From contig MU401485.1 of assembly GCA_022579005.1 (NCBI GenBank), positions 124,001 to 188,000 of the forward strand: a stretch of DNA of 64,000 nucleotides, given 5' to 3'. The notes beneath the pieces are model-generated. The model saw nothing but the letters and a program-made list of their open reading frames with translations, was not told where the DNA came from and did no database searches. Source of the DNA: Poronia punctata. Taxonomy: Eukaryota; Ascomycota; Sordariomycetes; Xylariales; Xylariaceae. A program made the translations under genes and the position numbers. Positions within the stretch are counted from its first letter, which is position 1. Each line of letters opens with the position of its first letter. Below are positions 34,084 to 46,540 of this stretch, piece by piece.

Positions 34084-37000
34084 TTATTGAGCTACCGAGG
34101 GGTTCTGATGAGGACTGGACGAAGACTGGTGATTGCCGCCTATCCGCTTGTTATGATTCTGTTTCGGGTTGGATAGATTCTGTCGTCCTCTACCACGATA
34201 TCTACCACGGCCCCCTCTGCCACGCATTCCACGGCCGCGAGTGCTTGGTCGCGGAGCTTTGGTCTCACCAGCCACTGGTTCACTATGATAAGGCGTCGCT
34301 TCGGACGGGGCTTTATTTTCTTCGCGCCCGGTTTCAGGGACGATATCCTTTGTGACCGGCTGCGTCGCTGCTTGGGGACTTGGAAACGGCTGGCTGATGG
34401 AGCGTGTTGGGCTACACTGTGGGGAATGTAGCCGGCGATCCGGATAGGGGATAGAGTGCAGAGTGTTCCGGCGTGGCTTGGTCTCTACTGAGTCTGAGGT
34501 TGTTTTCTGAGTCGTTCTGCCGCATTCCTCGGGCGAAGCAACGGCCGTATTTGGCGGGACGTTGGTGTAACCAGCATGTGCCTCGTATTCTAGGCTGGCA
34601 CCGCCGCTCGCTACAGGAGTCTTTTCAGGAGAAACAGCCTCGCTTCCAACGTCGTCCGCCCAGTTTCCGCCTACTGCTGATGTGGTTACGAGATTAACTA
34701 GGCGATCGGTCCGAGGAGTGAACTCCGGAGCGCTTGGATTCAACTTTGAACCCTACAAGTCAAGAAATCAGTACCAGTCAAAAGAATCAAGATTGATCAT
34801 TTGACGGATGTACCTCATTCTTGTGCGTCCCCGGAGTCTGCACCACGACACCACCACCCTCCTCGCTTGTGCCGTCGCTATCGGCTTCGTCCGTCGAAGA
34901 ACTAGTTTCCGTCACCTCTAAGGAGACGTGTTGTTTTAGCTCCTCAACTGGGGTCTTGAGCCCCTCCCTGCTTGATACACGAGAAAGAGTCTCCGTGTCG
35001 TCGGATCCCTTGCGGTCTTTAGGTTGGGCGAAAATCTGCTTGGACCACAATTCAGCGTACTTCCCATTCTTCGCAATAAGCTCTTCGTGGCTGCCTTGCT
35101 CCGCAACCTGACCGTTAGCCACGACGAAGATTACATCGGCATTCATCACTGTGGAGAGACGATGGCTGCTGCATGTTAGCCTCTAAAGGTTCCCGAAATG
35201 TCGTATTTGTTGCCTTGGGAAGACTCACGCCACAATGAAAGTTGTGCGGTTTTGGCATAGGGCTCGCAACCCTTCCTGAATCTTCTGTTCGGTATCGGTG
35301 TCGACTGCACTGGTTGCCTCGTCAAGAAGCACAATTTGGGGGCTTTTGAGTATCGCCCTGGCTATAGCGACCCGTTGCAGCTCACCACCAGAAAGCTTTC
35401 TGCAAGACAGTGGTCAATAACATAGGAACCAGAGTTTGGGCGAGACCCCTTACATTCCGCGTTCTCCCACTCGAGTTTTATAGCCTTCTGTGAACCCCAT
35501 TATCTGGTCATGTATAGCAGCGGCTTTGCAGGCGCTATACACTTCCTCGTCAGTAGCGTCCAATCGAGCGTATCGGACATTGTTCATCACAGTATCGTCG
35601 AATAGAATAGGTGATTGGGGAACGATTCCGATACAATGCCTCAAACTATGATAATGGTCAGTCATATAGTCGACATAATGTTTGGATGCTTACTTACCTT
35701 GACAAGGTGACATCTCGGATATCTTGTCCATCTATCAATATTGACCCGCCGGTAACATCGTAGAATCGGTCAAGTACTTTGAAGATAGTCGACTTGCCTG
35801 CCCCTGTAGCGCCAACAAATGCCACAGTCGTACCGGGCGATGCCGTCAGCTTCACGCCCTTCAAGATTTCCTTCTTCTTGTCGTAACTAAAGCTGACGTT
35901 GCGAAATTCAACCTTTCCACCCTTGAGCTTGAGGGGGCGCGCCCCTGGTTTTTCAACTACCGTAGGCTTGGTTAACATAACCTCAAGAAGACGCTCTACT
36001 TGGACCAAGCTCTGACTAATGTTTCGGCCCATCGTGGAGAAAAACTGAAGAGGCGAGGTGAGTTGGGCCCAGTATGTGAGTAACATGACAAAATCTCCAG
36101 GGGTGGCTCTCTTTTCTGTGATCTGGTAGACGGCCAAAAAGGCCCCCGCAAGCAAACCAGTAGTGAGAATTAAATATTGGAAGGCTTGCCCGATAAGATA
36201 GCCATAATATATGGATTTGTACGCGGAGACCTGAGCCTTCACAGCATTCGTATAGCGGCCTTCTTCGTATGGAACCTGATTGAAGGCGCTAACAGTATAC
36301 CAGCCTTGAATGCCAGCCTGGCGAGTATAATGCTCTTCGAAGTACCTATTATTGTGTTAGTGATGTCTCAGGTCGGGATCCCGTAAGAAGGGAACGACAT
36401 ACGTGCTGACAACCTTCTTCCTCTTCTCTTTGTATCTCGCAATGAGTTGAGCGGCAGCTTGGATAAACGCAATCCCGGTGGCCATCGTGATGAACCCTTC
36501 ATACGGACCAAATTTAACAGACAAATAAGTAAACGCTACGACCAAGTCGATGACCATTGGGATTGCCTGAAAACAGATCGACTCAAGTAGGTTAGTGATA
36601 TGGTATCCATTCGAGATGGCCACCTGGATATCCGAAGAACTCTGGCCATCGTGAAATTCTGAGGACAGGTTCATGACGTGGGAGTAAGACGCGACGCTCA
36701 GAGCTTCGTGCGAGTAATACTCCACATCGATCCAGAGTAAGTTTCTGATTAGAGGCAAGCCCGACTCAGACGCCAGTACTCGAAGAATCGCAAATATCAT
36801 GACTTGCATCCAAGGACTCTGCTTCGATTCGCCACCGAGCGAGTCCAGTACAGCGCCGTACTGGCGAGGTATTAGGAAGTTAAGACCGTTCCCGGCTAAC
36901 AGGCACAAGCCTACAAGAACGACATGCATCTGTAATCGACGGTTCCCGACTGGCCAGATGTAAGGAAAGAAGACCATGAATCCTTTGACGTAGGCGATCC

Positions 37001-37760
37001 AATTTCCTTCGCTCTTCAGGCGCTTCTCCATCTTCTCCCGTAGCAGGCGTTGCTGCCGCTCCCAAGGAGATTCAGGGTCGGAAGGGGAGCTCGCCGTCTC
37101 TGTATTGGTTGCACCAGTGGTTGCAGCTTCTGAGCTCGTGCCATAGCCGCTATCGGTTGAGCCGTGGTCGAGCTTGGGTAGGAGAGGCGACCGTTCTTCA
37201 TCTTCGGCGGCTATGTCGATCTTCTTATCAGAGAAATGCACTAGGACAATTGTCGACATGATGGCAAAGCGGATGATTGACAGAGAACCATCCAGACGGA
37301 TGAAGACTGGCGCTTCAGCCTCTGTACCAGTATCAAGATGAACCGCAGAGACACCGTGAGCTATCAAAAGCTGTAGGATGCCCATGGCTAGCTCAAAGGT
37401 CGACGCTAGCAGCCACGATCCATAGTATGGATACCATACTATCTGGCTAGCATCTCCCAGGCTATTCTGTTGGACACCAAAAATGAGAATGCAGGAAAGT
37501 AGGCCAATAATGGTAGACTGTGCAGGCCAATATGACCAGAGCACAATCTCAGCAATCTTCAACAAGACCTGCGAAGCATACGAAGCAATGAAAACGAAAA
37601 GCAAGAACCATATGGCCTTATATCTGACTGGCGTGATTTTGGTAGAGGGATCCTGGAGGGTGCATAGGACAATGGCCGACGAGACGGCGAAGTAGGTAAA
37701 TATGATAAGGGGGTAGACGTAATACAGGATGGCCTGTACGTGTTGTAAAGCGGCCGCCAT
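34084..37760 (-). CDS. HMT1-type half-size ABC transporter with PAM2-like motif and RGG-like tail
   Basis: Six exons (37760-36403, 36345-35698, 35645-35454, 35399-35229, 35165-34814, 34752-34084) encode 1,129 residues, all in phase. An N-terminal multi-TM extension (about five helices) precedes a six-helix ABC transmembrane domain starting near [12 protein letters not shown]. The ATPase domain has Walker [10 protein letters not shown] (about 630), signature [14 protein letters not shown] (735-748), Walker [10 protein letters not shown] and the H-loop IVAHRLS. Family members (S. pombe Hmt1, ABCB6/7-like) export phytochelatin or glutathione-metal conjugates into the vacuole. The last exon adds 222 residues. 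It opens with [12 protein letters not shown] (909-920), which fits the PAM2 motif bound by the MLLE domain of poly(A)-binding protein, and ends with an Arg/Gly-rich box ([19 protein letters not shown]). The tail is in frame and has a clean intron. Confidence 0.92.
34714..34752 (-). other. PAM2-like motif in the HMT1 C-terminal tail
   Basis: Codons at the start of the last exon encode [13 protein letters not shown]. This matches the PAM2 core L-N-x-x-A-x-E-F-x-P, which binds the MLLE domain of poly(A)-binding protein. Binding is inferred from the motif alone. Confidence 0.7.
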
Positions 37761-40700
37761 ATTCCTGGTGGGTAATTTGTTATGCGACTAGGCCAATCGA
37801 TCGGCAAATACGTCGTCTTTAGTAGTTCGGGATGGTCCAAAGGTAAACGAGGCAGACGACGCGTGTGATGGATAGTGCCTGGCTTATACGTCAGTCTTCA
37901 TGTCGCCCTGTAATCAACATCGATGAGCCGATATGTAAAAATGTCGTGTAGCAAGAGACACTAATATGCCACGGTCAAAAGACGATCAATAAAGTCTACA
38001 ACCTGGTTATCGAAAACAGGGCGTGGACTTTACTTGGGCATTCTTAAAAGGGGAGATGCGAGTGGGTATAAGAGGGGCAAAAACAAGACAACATGCCACA
38101 CTATCCCAACGATGACAAAACCTGAGAATAGTAGAACCTGGGCAAGGAGGGGCGGAAGATTATGCGGAGTGTTCGGCCATCCGTGAATGGGTGAGAGGGA
38201 GGAGAGAATAGTGGCAGGTGTTCGTGATTGGAGGGCAAGTTAAATGGCTGGGAGATCCTCAACATATGCCGGATTCGAAGACCAGGACCGCTTAGTATAT
38301 TGAGGGCAAATAACGTGAGTTACCAAAGCAAGTGAGTGACGGCATACCGCACGTACCGAAAATGGGATCAAGCACTTTTGGATAGTCTTGTCTGTCCAGA
38401 TATCTACTGAGATACCTGGGGTTCGGCAGGAATAGGACGTAAGGGCAAAAGGCTAGACCCTAGCTAGAACCAGACGTGAGCATTTGTATGATGGCAAAAT
38501 GCCGAGAATGGGTGATCACCCAGATATTGGTCGGGAGTGTGAAGTAGGTGAGGAGTGGACGCAAGGCAGGGTAAACTTGGCAAGGTATAGGGAAGGCGGC
38601 TACCTGTGGTAGTTGGTCCTCGCAGGGGTCTATGATAGGGTATGGACGACGACAAGGGAAGTTGCGAATATGTCAACATAAAAATGTTAAAGGAGGAAGA
38701 GGAAGTAGCGGCTTCCGCTAAGGAATAGTAATGGCAACAGCAACAGAGGAAGCAGCAAGAATCAATGCAGCAGACGGCTGGGCAATCAACATCTGGTTTT
38801 TACCACCAAGCAACCACCGGCCGACAATTAAAAGCCAAAAAGGTCGACATCCGCAATGATTAGTGCCAGCAGTGACTGAGCAGAGTCCTAGACCCATCCA
38901 CCCTGTCGTTACAAATCACAAGCGGATGCCCTTGCTTGCCTAGTAGGTGTTTTGCACAGGGCAAAATCAAGGCAGACAAGGCGACCGAGTAGTGATAAGC
39001 CAACCTGCTATCCCACCCTATGCTCTCTCGGTCTAGCCCTCAATAACCAGAACCACATGTGTACCATTTGGTGGCGATGTTGGATGACCTGTTGCTGCCT
39101 TCTTGCCATTGCTGCTCCTTCTCTGTTGCTGCTTGCAAGGCTTTATTTAAGAATTAGGCCGATGTCTTTCATTCATAGCATCGTCTAGAAAAAACAACTC
39201 TACGATGATCCTGATATGATCCTGATATACCCAGTGGATGAGAGGGAAGTGGACTTGACCATGACCTACAAGAGCGGCATCAATGAACAGAAATTGTGTT
39301 CCACTTACTCAACCACTCCGTACATAGTCACAATACGGGAGTAAAACTGGCCTAGTTGTGTTCTTCGTGTCTGATATATATGCGGTGACTTTGTGAAGGT
39401 CTGTCCAGTCTCGTGTAAGCTGGCAACAGGGTATTTTAACCATCAGTGAATCATTGCCGTATGCCTGCTAGTCTAGGCAACAGTGCGGCAACGCTTGCTC
39501 TTGAGGACGCTGTGACTGTCTGGTCAACCTGTGACGATGTTTAGCCTTTCTTCGTGACGATATGAGCCAACGATGTGGCGATGACTGCAGTAGGCTGCAT
39601 CTAAGAACACGGGGTCACTAGGTAGACTTCGTTGCCTGTGCTCAGCCCTATGGGCACAACCTGTGGCTATGCAGGTGAGAGGTGGGGGCTAAGGGTAGAT
39701 GCACATCACGACTAACGTCTAACAGCTCTAAACATGGAGCTGAGGAGAGAAAGTAAGCTGAGACGATGCAAGGAACTTACTAATGTCCAATTGACGCCAG
39801 GCCTATCCCGTCTCGTCCAGATTCCGTTTGGATTCAACTTTAAAGCGACTTAAAGTTATCCGATGTTGTTTTTGCGCTTTGGTGCAAGCCTGAGTCTCGA
39901 AGTTTTGCTGCTGCTAGTTAGGAGTTCACGAGCAGCCAGCAGACAATGATATAAAGAAACACGGCAGAAACAAACGGCGTACCGGGGAATAGGCCGTGTC
40001 AATATCCAAGAAGGTAGTAGAAAGTACAAGTCAAACTGGGAAGGACGGGAAGTATGGAAGAAACACAGGTAGGCAGGCTTACAGACACGGTAGGTAAGAG
40101 TGTATAAATCGATAGGGAAAAGATGATATGAAGGTGCAAGAGAATAATAAAGACGCGTAGATCTTACTAGGTAACTGACTTTATGGCGCGTGCCGTCCAA
40201 CTGCCGGCCCGGGGTTTTGTCATGACCTACGAGTAGGTAGGCAATATCTACCCTAGTCGAAAGCCTGAGATGGCAAAGTTATCGTCTTGAGCAAGCGGTC
40301 AAGAAACATGCACGGCTTGGCACATATTAAAGTCCCACGTTCTCACAAAAGAAATCATTTGGCACCAAAATCCCGCCCAGAGACATGGGTAATCAGATCG
40401 CTAGACATGACGCTAGGCCTGTCACAGCATGGGTTGTGACACCAAAAACTCATATCAAGGTACAGAACAGGTATACGCACATGCTCCATGCTCACTGCTG
40501 CACGACGGATGTCGAGCCTCAGGCTTCCGTTCATGGCAAGCTAGAGCCAATTGGCTGATCAAGTGAAGTCAATCCACAAAACCAAGGGGCTATCTATTCC
40601 GGCACTTTGGTTAATCTCTTTTACGTGACAAGATAATGAACAGACAGGAAAGGGGACCAGGCCTCCGTCCTCGGAGGGTTCTATTTCTTCTCCAACGTTT

Positions 40701-43700
40701 AGAAGGACAATCAGTCATGTAATCTATGGATGTCATAGAATAGTTAGGATATGTATCAATCAAATGGATTTGTTATATCTGATAGATTGTGCCGGTCAAA
40801 TGTTTTAGCAGATTGGGTAGACAATTTGTATTGGGATCCTTATTAAAGACTGCAAGGGCAGGAAGCAGGAATTAGACCAGGAGTCACCTCCTGCTAAGAC
40901 ATGATTGGCACATCTATTAAAGCTACAATATCCTGCTAGACCAGGTACTCGTACACCTCCTCTATTGGTAACCTCAAGAGGTTTGAGGCGGTTCCCGGCT
41001 GACCAACCTAGGTTAGCCTACCTATTAATCGAATACATTACCCTCACAGGTTCTGCTCAGGCATGCTCCACTTATAAGCTGGTTGCCAGTTGGTATGGTT
41101 TTCTGTGCATTCTCATCATATGGTATACTTTAGGCATTCCTGTCTTACATATAGCCTCAGCGCGAAGCACGAATACCACACACAATCGGAGCCCCGTCTA
41201 GTTTTGGGCAGAGCAAGAGGTGGATGGTGCGTGCATTGCCGGTTTCGAGGCACTTCCAAGGCACGACATCACTCGTGAGGGCATATTCGCATATCTTACA
41301 ACCTCTTCTTCCCGGTCATGGATATCGTGTACTCCCACCGGTCCAGACCACCAGTGGGCCTACGTACGTGTTTCCAAACTATTTCGCGCTCTAGTTGCAA
41401 TGAAAGCAAGGCGTTGCAGGTGTTGTGACACATCCTCTCCTGCAGTCGTCTCATTATCGCCATAGGTGTCGCCGCCCTTGGCCTAGACACGACCAAAAGA
41501 AACAGAGGGGGAAAAGGTCGTGAGTCATTGGTGGTGATGCAAGGTCATTCCTCAGGGTCTTCGTAAGTCGTCATGTCGTTGCCGACATCCTTCTGCCCTT
41601 GGGTGTTTCCACCCACCCCACGGTTGCATTGGGACCACATGTTTTCGCATATAATTACCTAAATACTACCACGTAAGGTACACGACCATAGGTTCAGCTT
41701 TCTTCGGTAAAGAAATCAGTCACAAGACCCAGCCGGACGGGTCACCAATGAGATAAGCGATAAGCGCAGCAAATCCCCCAACGGTCCAGGTTCAAAAATT
41801 GTCGATGGGGACAAGACATGTCTAGGCTGTTGTCGCTGAGCAGATTAGGATTGAGATATGCAACCACGAACCGGTCTTTGTGGACTGCATCCGTGGTCTT
41901 GGTAATCCGACCTGCGCTGGCAAATCCCCTACCCAGAACTAGTCAACCTAGGCCCCTATGTGCTAGGTAAGAATTGTCTCCAGGTATCGCCTCAATTATG
42001 GTTCCACGTCGTTGTCTTGAACTTGGACTTACATGCAGACTCAGTGCACTGCGGGTGGTACATGGTCCGCAACATGTCAGCGCCCGATCTACCTACTGAA
42101 GTTCAACAAGACTTTCGAGAAAGACCCTCCTATTAGTATCGCCTTAAATCCGGGTACGGATCTTGTCAGAAAATCCTTCACGAACAACTGATAACTTTTT
42201 CTGACAACCCAAACCACAAGAATCGCCATATTTAAAATCCCCTCTCATTGGATCGAGTGGACGCTCACCGCTCAACCGAATTTTCACTGACCGAAAGGAG
42301 GTATGTAATAAGTTCCCAGCAACGGAAGCTGGTTGCATATGTGAGCGGGCTGCTGACATGCAAAAATTCTTATTAATCCCCGGTGTGCAAGGTATTAAGT
42401 CGCGTACTCGTAAGTATTTGTCTACGATTGGAAATAACCGACCTGGTCGAGATTCTACCCGTAAGGTCCACAACCTTACCGGAACATCTTGATCCACGGC
42501 TCGGACCCGACCTTTCACCACTTGTGACCCACGATCTTGCCCTGCAGGGGGAATATAGAATATGATAAAGAAGACGAAAACTAATACAGCGGTATCCTAT
42601 CTTTTGAAGCTGGCATAGGTCAAGAGTAACTCAATTTCAAACGATTTTTGGGTTCTATCAACAGTTGCCTCGAATTGTTTGACTCTGAGAACCCTGAGAT
42701 TGTGCTGACCCCTATAATTACAGGTGGACTAGCCCCATTTATAGCCCCTATTTGCCGGCACTGCACTCTACATTAGTGGCAGCCAACTTACCACATTGGG
42801 AAGCCCCCCTCCACGTTTTCCTCGTTTTTCTCAACTGGTTCAATTTGAATGCAGGACCTCGACAGATCAAATCCAGGTAACCGAGCGCATTTTCAGTGCG
42901 GCAAAATCACCCGAGATAACATGGGTTTGGGTGGATGGGGTGTAACTTAAAAATCCCGGAAGCAAGCAAGTACCGTACTAGCGGCAATCTTTTGCTGCAG
43001 CGACATGGGGCCCATTTTGACGCCGGAGCGGCTTCGGTTTTTGGTCGCCGTCATTCGTTACCTATGCGCCTTTAGATCAGAACTTGCTTGCGCTCTGTGC
43101 CCCATGTGCATTATACGTGTACTCGTGCACATCTAGATACCAAATTGAGGCTTGTGCATATGTATAATAAGGCGTCCCAGGCCTAAGATTAGATAAGGTA
43201 GTAAGAGACAACGGAAACAAGTCATCAGGGCTAGCCTGGGTCTAGATTCAAGATGTCTGACATACAGGCGACAGTGATACCTACTATGAAGCACGTGTCG
43301 TACGCCCGCTGGTTATTTGCAGACGTGTGTAGAAGGCTAAGTTATCAGTAGACAAGTACATTTACGTGCCATACCTAGGTACTCGTGGCTGAAGGCCGCA
43401 CGGGTATTATGAGCCGTTATTTCAGTTATCGAATTACAGCGCAGACTACCGGCAGGGAAATACACACCCCTAGCCAAGACACTTACCCTTGACTTGACGG
43501 GTAACTGGGACCAGTGCATCAAGGTTACAAGTAAGTACAACTACTACAATAAGTGGCCTTGGGCTGGCCACTCGACCGACGGTACCCATATCATCACATA
43601 CAGTAGCCCATTGCGATATCTTATGATTTAAACCGGTATTCAGTTCGCCTTTGGAAGATGGGGCCCGAAGACCCTTCTGGAGCAAAGGAATAATGCGGCT

Positions 43701-44464
43701 GGATTCATTGTCTGTCACAGGGCACCTGTGGATCACTGATGGCTCAAGTGTAAGGGGGTAACTCGATCGAAAACCACCACTGCCAAGGGGATGGATACGC
43801 TGCCAATAACCTATATTTCAATAGACTTGGTAAATCACGGATCTATCCATGACTAGATCGACATACCCGAGAATCAGGAAAGATTTGGGTAGCAGCGAGT
43901 GTTCCGCTGGTGGGGGTAGGGCCTATCTAGAGTCTAGAAGAGGATCGAGGAGAGGACACTCAACGGTCCGGGACAACTTGACAGACACACAGCAATTTGA
44001 CCGTAAGAGCGTACCATGAATACGATGATATTTACTCCCAGTTATGTATTGTTCTATACTTGCGCTCCCAAGGCCTGTCATCCCACACCATTCCTGACTC
44101 CAGTAGAACATATTGCCCGGCCTATGAGACGTGTGATTGAATATCAAAGGGGTCGAGGAAGTTGAACCAAAATAAATCGCTGTAGTTATTCAATATTATA
44201 CGCTTTTCTAAGCAACCCATGCCAATCAAGAACGTCGATGCTCATCTCGACGGATTATTTAGTCGTCTTTATAGAGGAGTCCCGACAGGGTTCGATACCC
44301 CCCCTCGTGTCGATAATACAAAGTAGACTCAGGCTACCTTCGGGCACACTTCAGGCGGAGGCCTATCGAGCTGTCCTGCCTGTGAGGAACTCGCAACATG
44401 ATATCCGATTTTTGCAAACGGCAAGTTCTAGTCCGGGATGCCACTTGGTCGAGTCCCTACCATA
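37761..44464. other. Gene desert of about 6.7 kb
   Basis: This is the longest non-coding stretch in the window. Frames above 60 codons (near 38464, 38952, 39856, 40905, 42144 and 43470) have composition and overlap patterns expected by chance, and no conserved domain was recognised. Three TACTCGTA/TACGAGTA motifs occur (40228, 40946, 42405). A CAG/CAA/GCA-rich segment lies at about 38730-38790. No tRNA, 5S rRNA or transposase remnant was identified by eye. It could hold the long upstream region of the HMT1 gene, an unannotated ncRNA, or strongly decayed repeats. Confidence 0.5.
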
Positions 44465-45163
44465 TCATCGTTGCTTGGCTGGTTCCTTACCCTTGTGTTG
44501 GCGTCGCTTGGTTGAGTTCCTACTACCTCGCTTTGGTTCGGCCCCTACCACTGTGTCGGCGTCGTTTGGTTGAGTTTCTGCCACAATTTCGGCGTCGCTT
44601 GATTGAGTCCCTGCCATAGTGTCGGTTGGTTCAGTTTCTGCCACAGTGTCGGCGCCGGTTGGTTGAGTTTCTGCCACAGCGTCGGCGTCGTTTGGTTGAG
44701 TCCCTGCCAAATTTTCGCCTAGTTGGACAGGTTCATCATCTATAGGTCTGCGACCGGGATTTTTTTCCAGGAGAATGTGCGCCCACTACGGCGGCACAAG
44801 CCACGCCGCAAACGGCTGGCCGCACCACATTGGCAATATCCAATCATTCTCTGTTCGGCCAGGCCTGCCGAAGAAATGTTGCCAGTAGAGGATTTCGTAG
44901 ATAAGAAACAACGGCATGTACAATGGGAACAAGAGGGTCATGACGAGTTGGATGACCAACTGAATTGCACGCCTATGCCTCCAATTGTACTTGCGGCAGC
45001 ACACGATGTATAGTTTGCCATAATTTGCTGGCATCCATACCATTCGCACAATCAGATACACAAACGGAACCAATACGCCGATTCCGAGGGAGATATAATA
45101 GAAAAAGGTTCTAACGACACGCATGTCCTCTTCGCGTTCCTCAGGCGTTACCGGTACCATCAT
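44465..45163 (-). CDS. Two-TM hypothetical protein with a repetitive acidic C-terminal tail
   Basis: I do not recognise this family. Exon 1 (45163-44790) starts at the ATG pair of MMVPVTPEER and encodes two long hydrophobic segments, about 17-43 (FFYYISLGIGVLVPFVYLIV) and 67-93 (VIQLVMTLLFPLYMPLFLIY). Without splicing the frame stops after AAWLVPP. A 42-nt GT...AG intron (44789-44748) removes that stop in phase and joins exon 2 (44747-44465), giving 218 residues. Exon 2 carries imperfect 11-residue repeats of the AETQPNDADTV type and then a Lys/Arg-rich end. The intron is unusually short and its use is inferred from frame alone. If it is not spliced, the protein ends at 44786 and the repeats are UTR. 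Confidence 0.6.
44498..44715 (-). repeat. Coding minisatellite, 33-bp unit
   Basis: Imperfect copies of a 33-bp unit (11 codons), with some shortened units, are visible. On the plus strand they read as recurrent GGTTGAGTTTCTGCCACAGTG-like blocks. They encode an ETQP-N/T-D/GAD tail in the two-TM protein. Copies differ by point changes and in-frame gaps, so the reading frame has been maintained. Confidence 0.75.
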
Positions 45164-46540
45164 CTTCTGAAGACGATCAAAAGCTAGTCGTTTCAAATAG
45201 ACTGACTGGTAGGTGGTACGTGTACTTATATATGGCGGTCGTCCGGTGTAAGAAGATGACTGATAAGTAGATCTTAATAGCCTTATATGGCCGTGGGTAT
45301 AGAAATGGGTAATGGCGATGTAGTGGTTTAGCTTTAACCCGAATGTATCTCGGAGGAGTGGAAACAATGAAGGCGATGAGACGAAAGAAACCAGCAACAA
45401 ATGGGAATGGAAAGAACCGTAAATTGCTTTGATGGCTACCTACTTAGTAAGCATCGAGATAACCTGTAGTTACCTTACCGTTGTGAATCAAGATAACGGG
45501 AAATAGTTACCAGCCTTTGAGTCGGGCTCTTGCCTGGGGACTCCATACACTCACATATCTTACGTCAAGGGGGTTAGGAGTACCTACATACATAAGGTTA
45601 GTGGTCTTCACGGAGGAAGGAAGTTGCTGTGTACAGTACTTAATCAGGGAACTAGGTGAAGGCGCGTTAGAATACACAATACCTATGTAGAGTGTGATTA
45701 CAAGAAATGAAATTCAACGCAACTGCAAACGTTAGGTTGGTTGGATCTATGAATCCATTCGACCTACCTCGGGCCTACCTGGCAACTTCTGCTACCTTCT
45801 ATACCTACCTATCTACATGTACCTACCGAGTCCTCCTTCCACTTTATGCCTGGACGCAAACAGGCTGCTAGTTTTATTTTCCAAATATTTACAGGTTGAG
45901 GTAGGCATAGAGGCAAAAGTATACCTTGTCCCGTCCAAAGCATTACAAGGCCCCGTGTCGTCAATTAGGTGACGATTTAAGCCTGTCTTTCCGTCTCATC
46001 TCCCGTTCCGCTTTGAGCTTGGAAAACAATAAAGTAATGATAAGTTGGGATTGACAAATGAAATATTTTTGATCTTGACCATCCAATGCTAAGTCTTCAG
46101 CTGAGTGATGAACCATCTCCTATTTATATTGCAACTACTCGTACTACGCGTAGCTAAATACGCGTTTATAGGCACAGATCTATGGCTCCTGGTCCAGCAT
46201 CCCTGCTGTCTATTATCACAACTGCTCGTACTCGTAGCGCCAAGAAGCAGCTTATACTATATCGAGGCAAGTGTGGCTGGTAGCATGAGTTGTCGATCCA
46301 CAATACACCTATTCCGGTATGGCACATGGGTTGAGAAAGAATGAATACGACCACCTTTTAGAGGGGAAGGTCCAAGCAGGATGGCTTGCATGTGACCAGC
46401 AGGCAACAACACCATTCGGATTCCGGACGGGCATGATAGGTAGGTGCCCATTAACAATGTATAAATACGCACGATTCTTTAATCTTCTATTTCTATACCT
46501 GCCGGGTCTTTCTATCTCAGCTTGACTCATAGTCGTTATC
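45164..46540. other. Divergent intergenic region
   Basis: This 1.4-kb spacer lies between the two-TM gene (-) and the DUF4804-like gene (+). It is rich in ACCTAC strings (about 45580-45830) and has two TACTCGTA motifs (46136, 46229). The frame of the two-TM gene stays open upstream to 45400 but reads like 5' UTR. No gene is supported. Confidence 0.6.

Noticed and set aside
44285..44310. GGGTTCGATACCCC resembling a tRNA T-arm on the plus strand
   Set aside because: No acceptor stem, D-arm or anticodon arm can be formed with the preceding 70 bases.
45164..45400. Upstream start for the two-TM protein
   Set aside because: The extra residues are Tyr/Thr/Ser-rich with no motif and look like translated 5' UTR.
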